This document shows, in pieces, positions 49,109 to 57,892 of a stretch of DNA of 64,000 nucleotides. Made by a program: the position numbers and the translations under genes. The stretch is taken from positions 1 through 64,000 of the forward strand of contig JAGYJT010000010.1 in NCBI GenBank assembly GCA_018401955.1. Direction: 5' to 3'. The stretch is from Chitinophagales bacterium. GTDB taxonomy: Bacteria > Bacteroidota > Bacteroidia > Chitinophagales > CAIOSU01. The notes beneath the pieces are model-generated. The model searched no databases, was not told where the DNA came from, and saw only the letters and a program-made list of their open reading frames with translations. Numbering within the stretch: the stretch's first letter is position 1; every line of letters begins with the position of its first letter.

Positions 49109-50144
49109 AAGCTTTATTGGCCAATTGGCCACAAGCAGCGTCAATGTCTTTGCCACGGCTGAGGCGTACTTTGGCCACTACATCGTTGCGATTGAGGAAG
49201 TTGATGAAGTCGTTTCGGCGCTCTTCGTCGGTTTTGGTAAAGGGTACTTTGTCAACGTTGTTGTATTCAATGATGTTTACCCTGGCACCCGGCACCTTAC
49301 GGCAAAGCTTTACCAGCTCTTCGGCATCTGCACGGCTATCATTGAATTTATCGAACAAGATGTACTCAAAAGTTATACGCCCGCCCGTTTTGTCGTAGAA
49401 ATAATTGAGGGCTTCCACCAATACCTTTAAGTTGTTGGTTTCGTTAATGGCCATAATGGTGTTACGCTTGGCATCTGTTGGGGCGTGCAATGATAGTGCC
49501 AGATTGACCCTAGAGCCATCATCGCCCATCTTTACAATCATTTTGGCAATGCCAGCCGTGCTCACGGTAATGCGCTTAGCGGCCATGTGTAGCCCTTCGG
49601 GCGATATAATATGCTCAATGCCCTGCATTACGTTGGCGTAATTCAACAATGGTTCGCCCATACCCATAAACACCACATTGGTAAGCCCAATGCCATACGA
49701 ACGCAACGAGGTGCGGTTAAGCTGCACCACTTGGTCATATATCTCGGCAGGGTCAAGGTTGCGCAAGCGGCCCATAAAGCCCGTAGCGCAAAACTTACAA
49801 CTTAGGCTGCAACCCACTTGGCTTGATACACAGGCCGTCACCCTATCCTCAGTGGGGATAAGCACGCCCTCAATCATGTGGCCATCGTACAACTTGTAGC
49901 GAATTTTGATAGTGCCATCGTTGCTTTCCTGCATCACATCTTCCGTCATGGTGCGAATCGTAAACTCGGCTTCCAACTTGGCGCGAAGCTCTTTGCTTAG
50001 GTTGGTCATTTCTTCAAACGACGTTACCGAGCGCTTCCACAGCCATTCATGTACTTGCTTGGCTCGAAAAGGCTTCTCGCCAAATTTCACCATCGATTTT
50101 TTCAACTGCTCGGCGCTAAGTTTACGGATATCTATTGTAGGCAT
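49107..50144 (-). CDS. rlmN: 23S rRNA (adenine2503-C2)-methyltransferase RlmN
   Basis: radical SAM CSLSCKFCATG, GMGEPLLNY, SLHAPTD. Confidence 0.96.
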   Translation of the reverse strand: MPTIDIRKLSAEQLKKSMVKFGEKPFRAKQVHEWLWKRSVTSFEEMTNLSKELRAKLEAEFTIRTMTEDVMQESNDGTIKIRYKLYDGHMIEGVLIPTEDRVTACVSSQVGCSLSCKFCATGFMGRLRNLDPAEIYDQVVQLNRTSLRSYGIGLTNVVFMGMGEPLLNYANVMQGIEHIISPEGLHMAAKRITVSTAGIAKMIVKMGDDGSRVNLALSLHAPTDAKRNTIMAINETNNLKVLVEALNYFYDKTGGRITFEYILFDKFNDSRADAEELVKLCRKVPGARVNIIEYNNVDKVPFTKTDEERRNDFINFLNRNDVVAKVRLSRGKDIDAACGQLANKA

Positions 50145-50168
50145 GGTGCAAAGATACGCTGCTTTATG

Positions 50169-50196
50169 TACGAAGTACGATTTACGAGGTACAAAT
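50169..50196 (+). repeat. heptad array, word TACGANN
   Basis: tacgaag|tacgatt|tacgagg|tacaaat. Confidence 0.78.
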
Positions 50197-50264
50197 GGAA
50201 TTTATGGTACGGGAAATAGCTAACGTGCAACGCTGGCAATACGTTCAGATAGTGACATTTATGC

Positions 50265-51151
50265 CTAGCGATGGTATTGATACAGGTATTCTAAAATCAT
50301 TCCAGCATCTTTTTGTCCATACCAGTAAGCGCCTTTCAATAGGCTATTGTCGTAATAGGCATATTCCAAGTCCATATAATAGCCGCCCATGCACGAGTCG
50401 CCAAAGTAGGCATAGTGGCGCAATATTTGTCCTTTCTCATTGTAAGTATAAATTGCCGTTTCGCAAGTACCCACCTCTGAACCAGGGTAGTATTCTGTGG
50501 CAGGTTCAATCTCTTGATACATTAATCTTCCAAAGTTATCGTATGTATTACGCCATTGGCGCTTAATTGTATCTGCCGCATACCAAGTTTCGGTGAGTAC
50601 CCTACCGCATGAATCACGCATGTAAGTGCGTTTATTACCATAAATCCAGCTTTCACTTAGCCAACCATTTTTATCGTATCGGTGCTCTTTTTTAATGTAA
50701 GTTTTATCCCCTTGCACCTCAGTAACCTTTATCAATCGGCAATCACGGTCATACTCATTGAAATATACCATCGTGTCATAATCGCCCAAAAACACTTGCA
50801 AAGCCATGTTTCCACAGCTATCGTAGCTATAGGTTTGTACTTCTTGGATCTCATCCTTGGGCATGCCCCATAAACCCCAACTAAGTTTAACTACTTGATT
50901 TTTTCATTGTAGGTGCTAATATGTCCACTGCTGGTGCGCAGTAAATGCTCATAAACATGGTTGCCCCGTTTATCATATCGGTCTTCGTAAGCATAGCAAG
51001 TTGATTCGCCGCACATTTTAAGCAGCACGTAACTTACCTTTTTACGCTTGATGATGCTAACATCGTTGTTCATAGGGATGTTGCTCCATGATAACATAGG
51101 GACAATTAACAAAACCAATAATAGCTTATAGTAATGTTTCATAGCACACAA
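50265..51151 (-). pseudogene. secreted YD-repeat-like hypothetical protein split by a frameshift at a T6 run (50899-50904)
   Basis: adding one A to the coding-strand A6 joins ...STYNEK to NQVVKLSWGLWGMPKDEIQEVQTYSYDSCGNM...; both halves share RYDKRG/RYDKNG-type units. Confidence 0.65.
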
Positions 51152-51197
51152 CGGTAACTAATGAAATATAGGGAATATTGTGCGAGGGTATACATCT

Positions 51198-51239
51198 TCA
51201 CCAATAACCAATAACAAATCAACCAATCAACCACTCTCA
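51198..51239 (+). repeat. heptad array, word TAACCAA
   Basis: tcaccaa|taaccaa|taacaaa|tcaacca|atcaacc|actctca. Confidence 0.7.
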
Positions 51240-53087
51240 GAACGCCTGCAAATCCACCAACTTCTTATAAGCGCCACCTTTGGCCATGAGGCTAATGTGG
51301 TTGCCACGCTCGATTACTTCGCCGCTTTGCATTACCAATATCTCATCGGCATACTGTATGGTGCTTAGGCGGTGGGCAATAACGATGGTAGTGCGGTTTT
51401 CCATCAGTTTATAAATGGCTTCTTGCACCAGTTTCTCCGATTTGGTATCGAGAGAAGAGGTAGCCTCATCCAGGATAAGTATTGGCGGGTCGCTTAGTAC
51501 GGCACGGGCAATGGTAAGACGTTGGCGTTCGCCGCCGCTAAGCTTGGTGCCACGGTCGCCAATATTGGTATCGTAGCCATGCTCCAAGCGCTCTATAAAG
51601 TCATGGGCATTGGCAATTTTTGCGGCACGTATTACCTCTTCACGGGGAACATCGCCATCCATACCAAAGGTAATGTTGTTGTGCACCGAATCGTTGAACA
51701 GTACAGGCTCTTGGGTTACAATGCCCATCAGTTTGCGCAGCTCGCGCAGCTTATAGTCGCGGGTATCCACGCCGTCAATCAATATCTGCCCTTTCAAAAC
51801 ATCATAAAAGCGGGGCAACATATCGGCAAAGGTAGTTTTACCGCTGCCCGAAGACCCCACCAACGCCAGCATTTTGCCTTTTTTAATCACCACATTAATG
51901 TTCTGCAACACGGGGTGGTTGTCAAAATTGTAGTAAGCAAACGAAACGTTTTTGTACTCAATTTGGTGTTCAAAACGCTCAATAGGCTTAGCATTGGGGC
52001 TATCAACCACCTCGCTGGTGGCATCCAATATGGTCTCAATGCGCTCATGCGAGGCGAGCCCTTTTTGTATGTTGTAGTATGCCGAAGAGAAGTTTTTGGC
52101 AGGCGGTATCAATTGGCTGAAGATTACCATAAAGCCGATAAACACCTCGGGCAATATCTTGGTAGTAACGCCATCGGGTGCCAACACCATTTTACCGCCG
52201 TACCACAACACAATTACCAATATCACGATGGCCAAAAACTCAGTAAGTGGCGACGAGGCAAATTTGCGGCGTAGCATACGGGTCATGATGCCCATATAAG
52301 CGCGGTTCTCTTTGTCAAAGCGCGCTTCAAGGCGTTTTTCGGCAGTAAAGGCCTTCATGATTTTAAGCCCCAGCAAGGTCTCATCAATCAAAGAAACCAG
52401 TTCGCCCATTTTGGCTTGGCCCTTTTTGCTAGCACGTTTCAAACTTTTACCAATGCGGCCAATAATAAGAGCCGTTATCAGTATCATTATCAGCACAAAC
52501 ATGGTGAGCTGCGGACTGAGGTAGAACATAAAGCCCAACGATAGAATGATTGTTACCGGCTCTACAACCATGGTCTCCAGTGTAGCTATAATGCCATACT
52601 CCACCTCTTGCACATCTTGGGTCATGCGGGCCATAAGGTCGCCACGGCGCTCTTTACTAAAAAACGACAGGGGCAGGCTGGTTACTTTTTGATAAACCCG
52701 GTTGCGTATATCCAACACTACCCCGTTTCTAATGGGCGCCATAACAAACTGCGCTAGGTAACGGAACAGGTTTTTCAATAAAAACACCACAATAATCAAC
52801 CCACATACCATGCTCAACGTTTCAAATTTGCCATGCTGGATGATGTAATCGATAAAATGATGCTGACCGAGGCTCACCAAATAATCAACCGAGAAACTAA
52901 ACTCAGGTATTGGCGGGGCTACGAGTACTTCTGTTGCATCGGTCTCAAACAAGAGCGATAGGAACGGAATGAGCATGGCAATACTGAACAACCCAAAGAT
53001 GACCGTTAGGACATTGAATAGCACGTTGAGGAACGTGAGCGTTTTATAACGCTTTAAGTATGCGAGTATGCGAAGAAATCCGCCCAT
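51237..53087 (-). CDS. ABC transporter ATP-binding/permease (MsbA-like exporter)
   Basis: Walker A GSSGSGKTT, LSGGERQRLTIARA, LILDEATSSLD. Confidence 0.94.
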   Translation of the reverse strand: MGGFLRILAYLKRYKTLTFLNVLFNVLTVIFGLFSIAMLIPFLSLLFETDATEVLVAPPIPEFSFSVDYLVSLGQHHFIDYIIQHGKFETLSMVCGLIIVVFLLKNLFRYLAQFVMAPIRNGVVLDIRNRVYQKVTSLPLSFFSKERRGDLMARMTQDVQEVEYGIIATLETMVVEPVTIILSLGFMFYLSPQLTMFVLIMILITALIIGRIGKSLKRASKKGQAKMGELVSLIDETLLGLKIMKAFTAEKRLEARFDKENRAYMGIMTRMLRRKFASSPLTEFLAIVILVIVLWYGGKMVLAPDGVTTKILPEVFIGFMVIFSQLIPPAKNFSSAYYNIQKGLASHERIETILDATSEVVDSPNAKPIERFEHQIEYKNVSFAYYNFDNHPVLQNINVVIKKGKMLALVGSSGSGKTTFADMLPRFYDVLKGQILIDGVDTRDYKLRELRKLMGIVTQEPVLFNDSVHNNITFGMDGDVPREEVIRAAKIANAHDFIERLEHGYDTNIGDRGTKLSGGERQRLTIARAVLSDPPILILDEATSSLDTKSEKLVQEAIYKLMENRTTIVIAHRLSTIQYADEILVMQSGEVIERGNHISLMAKGGAYKKLVDLQAF

Positions 53088-53205
53088 AGGTGAACAAATA
53101 TATCACTATCTTGTGGTAGTTTTTGATAACGCCCTTTCCTATCGTTTGATTGTACGGTACAATATTAGCTATTTTAGCTACTTGGGCAGTTAATAATTAT
53201 AAGCT

Positions 53206-53619
53206 ATGGCACAAGAAGAAAGCAGAAGACAGAAACAAGTTGCAGGCCTATTGCAAGACGAAATGAGCCAAATATTGCAGCGCAATGGTGTTAGCTATTA
53301 CGGTTCGGCATTTGTAACCATTGCCGGTGTAAAAGTTACCCCCGATTTGTTGGTAGCCCGTTTTTATATGAGCGTGTTGGGGCAGGATGATAAAGAGAAA
53401 GCCATTAGAGGCCTTAAAACCCATGCCTCAGAAATACGCCGTGACCTAGGCAACCGCTTGCGCAGCAACTTGCGTATGATACCGCATTTGGAGTTTTACT
53501 TGGATGAAACCTTGGAGGATGTTTTTCGCATTGAGAAATTGTTAAAATCTGACCCACCCAAGGATATCAAAACCAACCTGGACGAATACGAGGACAATTA
53601 CGATCCAGACGAAAATTAA
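53206..53619 (+). CDS. rbfA: 30S ribosome-binding factor RbfA
   Basis: RQKQVAGLLQDEMSQIL ... RSNLRMIPHLEFYLDETLED. Confidence 0.92.
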   Translation: MAQEESRRQKQVAGLLQDEMSQILQRNGVSYYGSAFVTIAGVKVTPDLLVARFYMSVLGQDDKEKAIRGLKTHASEIRRDLGNRLRSNLRMIPHLEFYLDETLEDVFRIEKLLKSDPPKDIKTNLDEYEDNYDPDEN

Positions 53620-53631
53620 ACCCTGCTGCGC

Positions 53632-54870
53632 ATGAGATCGCTGCCTTTTACCTTTGCGGCACGCTACCTGGTATCCAAAAAATCTACCAACGCTATCAAT
53701 GTTATTACCCTCATATCGATGTTGGGCATGGCGGTTATTAGTATGGCCATGGTATTGGTATTATCCGTGTTCAATGGTTTTGAAGGATTGACCATCTCGC
53801 TTTACAACTCCTTTAACCCCGATATTAGGCTAGCGCCTATTGAGGGCAAGGTTTTTACCATTAGCGATGAGCAAGAAAACGCCCTGCTCGATTTGCCAGG
53901 CATATTAGTATTAAGCCGGGTACTTGAAGAAAAGGCCGCCCTTAAATACGACAAGTACGAGTTTATTGGCACTGTAAAAGGTGTTGATGAAATTTATGGC
54001 AAAGTAACGGGCATTGATAGTGCCATGGTGCGCGGGGCTTTTGTGCTGCGCCAAAAAGGCCAAAACTATGGCGTAGCGGGTGCTGGCGTGGAGGCTAAAC
54101 TGGGCATAAACGTAAACGACCAATTGCGGGAAATTTCAGTACTGGTACCCAACCGCAGTGGTCGCAGTGGCGGACTAATACCCAGTCAAGCCTTCAATCG
54201 TGGGCGGGTGCTGCCCTCGGGCACGTTTAGTATACAAGCCGAGTTTGATAACAAGTACTTGTTTGTGCCGCTCAGTTTTATGCAAGAACTTTTGCAGTAC
54301 GATGATGAAATAAGTGCCCTCGAGGTAAAGATTGACCCCAATGTTACAACCATTAAAAAGGCCAAACGTGATTTGGCTGCCATACTGGGCGATGGTTTTG
54401 AAATGAAAGACCGCTATGAGCAAAACGAGTTTTTGTATAAAATAATGCGCACCGAAAAGTGGATTACCTATGCCATATTGAGCTTGATACTAGGCATTGC
54501 CGCCTTTAACATCATCGGCTCGTTGAGTATGCTGGTACTTGAGAAAAAACATGATATAGCGGTGCTAAAAGCCCTCGGCGCCGAGGCCGGAACCATACGC
54601 CGCATATTTTTGGCAGAAGGGTTACTTTCTTCACTATTGGCCAGTGCCATTGGCATTATCATTGCCATTGGTATATGCCTGCTCCAAATTAACTTTGAAC
54701 TGATACCGATGCCCGGTAGCGGTACTTTTGTGGTAAGCGCCATGCCCGTTAAGCTTAAGTTGGGCGATTTTGCCTTGGTAGCCATCACCGTAGTGGCTAT
54801 CAGTTTAGTAGCCTCATGGGTACCTGCTTACAGGGCTGCTGGTATGGGCAATTTAGTGAAGGAGGAATAA
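53632..54870 (+). CDS. FtsX-like/LolC-E type ABC transporter permease
   Basis: ISMLGMAVISMAMVLVLSVFNGFEGL; four-TM MacB/FtsX layout. Confidence 0.9.
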   Translation: MRSLPFTFAARYLVSKKSTNAINVITLISMLGMAVISMAMVLVLSVFNGFEGLTISLYNSFNPDIRLAPIEGKVFTISDEQENALLDLPGILVLSRVLEEKAALKYDKYEFIGTVKGVDEIYGKVTGIDSAMVRGAFVLRQKGQNYGVAGAGVEAKLGINVNDQLREISVLVPNRSGRSGGLIPSQAFNRGRVLPSGTFSIQAEFDNKYLFVPLSFMQELLQYDDEISALEVKIDPNVTTIKKAKRDLAAILGDGFEMKDRYEQNEFLYKIMRTEKWITYAILSLILGIAAFNIIGSLSMLVLEKKHDIAVLKALGAEAGTIRRIFLAEGLLSSLLASAIGIIIAIGICLLQINFELIPMPGSGTFVVSAMPVKLKLGDFALVAITVVAISLVASWVPAYRAAGMGNLVKEE

Positions 54871-54893
54871 TTGACCTCGCAAAACCTTGTTTT

Positions 54894-55220
54894 ATGCAGC
54901 TAAAATCAATTCTTAATATGAGGTTCCTTGTGCTGCCATTAATAGGTTTAACAATACTACTTGGTTTCTCTTACTGGAGGTTGAGTAGCTCTTGGGAAGA
55001 GCATCGCAAGTTGTTAGCCAATGAGTTAATAATGCAGGTTGAAGCGTTCAAAAAAGTTAATAATAGGTTGCCTGAAGAAAATGAAATGGTTTTTATTGAT
55101 GAATCTGGACCTGTTTATTATCAAAAGGAAAATGACACCAGCTACATTGTACATTACGGAACGAGTTTAGGCGAATCTTCTACCTACCATTCTGCTACCC
55201 AACAATGGATTGAAAATTAG
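54894..55220 (+). CDS. hypothetical membrane-anchored protein
   Basis: start at MQLKSILNMRFLVLPLIGLTILL; single TM. Confidence 0.6.
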   Translation: MQLKSILNMRFLVLPLIGLTILLGFSYWRLSSSWEEHRKLLANELIMQVEAFKKVNNRLPEENEMVFIDESGPVYYQKENDTSYIVHYGTSLGESSTYHSATQQWIEN

Positions 55221-55267
55221 CCCCTACGCATTTCAACCTATGCTTTCCTTAATTGTGATTATCTTTA

Positions 55268-55299
55268 TTTGAATTGCAAAATTGAAGTGTCTAATTTTG
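55268..55299 (+). promoter_or_regulatory. putative Bacteroidota-type promoter for the response regulator
   Basis: TTTG (55268-55271) - 20 nt - TAatTTTG (55292-55299). Confidence 0.4.
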
Positions 55300-55347
55300 C
55301 CAACGCAATAGATTGGTGTATATTTATTTTCACAATTAATCAGTAAC

Positions 55348-55791
55348 ATGATACAGAAGGAACGTCCGGTTGAGATTTTGCTTATAGAAGATAACTCTGG
55401 CGATGTACTGCTCACCAAAGAGGCTTTTGAGGAAATCGACTTCCGTGATAACATTAACGTAGCGCGAGATGGGGAAGAAGCGCTCGATTATTTATTTAAG
55501 CGTGGCATCTATCAAAACGCGGTAAGGCCCGATTTGATTATGCTTGACCTGAACCTGCCCCGCAAAGATGGGCGCGAGGTGCTGGAGGTAGTAAAAAACG
55601 ACCCGCAGCTTAAAACCATACCGGTAATTGTATTGACCACCTCAAAATCTGACCGCGATATACGCATTAGCTACGAAAACTATGCTAACTGCTACATCGT
55701 AAAACCAGTGAAGTTTGAGGAGTTTTTAGAGATAATAAAATTCGTTGTCGACTTCTGGATTAACCTTGTGAAGTTGCCTGGCCTAAAATAA
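55348..55791 (+). CDS. single-domain response regulator (CheY/Rcp1-like)
   Basis: ILLIEDNSGD, DLIMLDLNLPRKDG, VLTTSKSD, CYIVKPVKFEEF. Confidence 0.93.
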   Translation: MIQKERPVEILLIEDNSGDVLLTKEAFEEIDFRDNINVARDGEEALDYLFKRGIYQNAVRPDLIMLDLNLPRKDGREVLEVVKNDPQLKTIPVIVLTTSKSDRDIRISYENYANCYIVKPVKFEEFLEIIKFVVDFWINLVKLPGLK

Positions 55792-55833
55792 TTTTGTATT
55801 TTAGGCATATACAACAACTAACTTTCCTGCACT

Positions 55834-55860
55834 AACCACGGCCTTGCGCCGTGGTTTTTA
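55834..55860. terminator. bidirectional rho-independent terminator between convergent genes
   Basis: AACCACGGC-cttgc-GCCGTGGTT then TTTA; 9-bp perfect stem. Confidence 0.8.
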
Positions 55861-56982
55861 TTTTGCCAACAGTTGTTCAATCATTTGATTGCTCACCCTA
55901 CCTTCAAAAATCTTTTGCCACATTCCGCCATTTTCGCCTAAGCGTTTTGCATCCCATTGTTTCCAATATTTTTCTATCAGGGCAATGCTCCAAGGTATAT
56001 CAATATTAGTACACAAGCCATGGGTGCCGCTAAAATCCCATTTTTTAGCATAGCGGTCAATTAAGCTTTCGCTCCAGGGCAGGGCATAGTTGCTGCTAAG
56101 GCCAAACTCGCCCCATTCCCACTCGTTTTTATGCTGCTCTATAAGCTCAACAGTCCACGGCAAGCCCAGGTTACGGCTCATGCCTTCCCAGTTCCAATGT
56201 TCGTGGTTAGCGTTAATAAAATCTTCAGTCCATACAAAGCCAATATTGGAGCTCAAAAAATACAAATCAATATCTTCAGCATACTGCTCCAATAACTCCA
56301 TTGACCATGGCAGCCCACCATTAGCAGACAGTGCCGGCCAAGCTATTTGGGTTTTGTACTTTTCAATAAACTCAACCGTCCAAGGTAAACTTTCATTTGC
56401 GCTAAGAGTTTCCCACTCCAACACATCCTCTAATTGGTCAATCATCTCTGCGGTCCAAGGGATGTGTTCGTTCATGCTCAAAAACTCATGGTTCCACATA
56501 CCTAGGTATCGCTCAATAAAATCGGCATTCCATGGCAACCCTGCGTTAATGCTCAGTTGGTCCCAAGCCCAATAGTCAGTGTGGCGGTCAATAAACTCTG
56601 TTGTCCAAGGTAGTTTGGCATTAAGGCTAATAGCTAAAGGGTTCCAATCATCGTAGTACTTCACTAGTAAATCTTCACTCCACGGCAAGTGGTAGTTACT
56701 GCTAAGTATGTTCCAGTTCCAATGGTCTGCAAACTCCTCAACAAGCTCTGGTGTCCACTTAACAAACTTGTTGGCACTTACCGCATCCCAGTTCCATTTA
56801 TCCGCGTACTTGTTCAACATCTCTTCGGTGAGCGGGTAGAACTGCGACACCAAATCAATGAACAAACGATTGTATTTGGTACCGAAGGCCTTGATGATAT
56901 CAGCTGATATCACATTGCTAGTGTCACCCGAAATGGTGGTCTTTGATGTTGAGTCAATCATTGTTAGGTGCTTTTTCCGCAT
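55858..56982 (-). CDS. protein of tandem 25-aa Trp-rich repeats, function unknown
   Basis: about 11 units resembling WTxEfIexyxxxWxWxxLSxNxxLP. Confidence 0.85.
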   Translation of the reverse strand: MRKKHLTMIDSTSKTTISGDTSNVISADIIKAFGTKYNRLFIDLVSQFYPLTEEMLNKYADKWNWDAVSANKFVKWTPELVEEFADHWNWNILSSNYHLPWSEDLLVKYYDDWNPLAISLNAKLPWTTEFIDRHTDYWAWDQLSINAGLPWNADFIERYLGMWNHEFLSMNEHIPWTAEMIDQLEDVLEWETLSANESLPWTVEFIEKYKTQIAWPALSANGGLPWSMELLEQYAEDIDLYFLSSNIGFVWTEDFINANHEHWNWEGMSRNLGLPWTVELIEQHKNEWEWGEFGLSSNYALPWSESLIDRYAKKWDFSGTHGLCTNIDIPWSIALIEKYWKQWDAKRLGENGGMWQKIFEGRVSNQMIEQLLAK

Positions 56983-57072
56983 CTAAGTTAAGCAACTAGG
57001 CATTTCTACGTAACAAATACTGGAATTTTATATGCACAATATAAAAAACACTTTTACAATCTGTAAAGTATT

Positions 57073-57816
57073 CTATACATTTCCAGCCATTAAGTACAAA
57101 GGCCATTCAACGGTCCTTATCACATCTTTACCTCCCCAAGCAGTGGCCAATTGCGGATAAAGCGCTTGTAATGGGTTGGCGCTATTGGCTTTTATATATG
57201 CTTGTACGCTCGACCAAGTGCTCAAATAGCCCACAAAGTCGTTCAGGCTCCAATGTTGCTGCATTTGCAGTTGTGGTGTGGATATTTTGGAGAATGGAAA
57301 CGGTATATTTTGGTATTCTGTGTCTAAGTATTTACGCTCAGCCGGCCAATAAGGACCTACAATATTGTAATAAAGGTCGTTTACCACCTTATCTACCTCT
57401 GGGCTAATGGTATTGAGGCCATAACCCCAAATAGCAACCAACGCGCCTGGTTTTGCCACTCGCTTTACCTCAGCATAAAACTCGTCAAAATTAAACCAGT
57501 GTATCGCTTGGCCAACCACTACAAGGTCCATACTTTGGTCGGGTAGGCCGCTGGCTTTAGCAGAAGCAACGCTGTATAGTATTTGTGGGTGTTTAAGGGC
57601 GTTCTCAATTTGTTTTGCGCTGGGGTCAGTGGCGTATATGCGCTCATAAAACTCCGCCAATGCCACTGCCACTTGTCCGTTGCCGGTGCCGCAATCCCAA
57701 GCGGCAAAGCTGCCCGTGCCGTTAAGCAATATAAAATCATACAACTCTTGCGGATAATCAGGCCTATAGCGCGCATAGTCTGCCGCCTGTGTGGAGAAGT
57801 GGTCTTTAAATTCCAT
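57073..57816 (-). CDS. class I SAM-dependent methyltransferase
   Basis: AWDCGTGNGQVAVALAE, LVVVGQAIHWFNFDEF. Confidence 0.88.
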   Translation of the reverse strand: MEFKDHFSTQAADYARYRPDYPQELYDFILLNGTGSFAAWDCGTGNGQVAVALAEFYERIYATDPSAKQIENALKHPQILYSVASAKASGLPDQSMDLVVVGQAIHWFNFDEFYAEVKRVAKPGALVAIWGYGLNTISPEVDKVVNDLYYNIVGPYWPAERKYLDTEYQNIPFPFSKISTPQLQMQQHWSLNDFVGYLSTWSSVQAYIKANSANPLQALYPQLATAWGGKDVIRTVEWPLYLMAGNV

Positions 57817-57824
57817 GGGGTCAA

Positions 57825-57892
57825 ATATGGGATTTGCAATGGGAAATGGGAAATAGTTTTTTACTTCTCAACTCCAAATTTCTCGTTTACTC
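57825..57892 (+). repeat. two adjacent heptad arrays (ATGGGAA and TTTCTCN words)
   Basis: atatggg|atttgca|atgggaa|atgggaa and ttctcaa|ctccaaa|tttctcg|tttactc. Confidence 0.6.
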
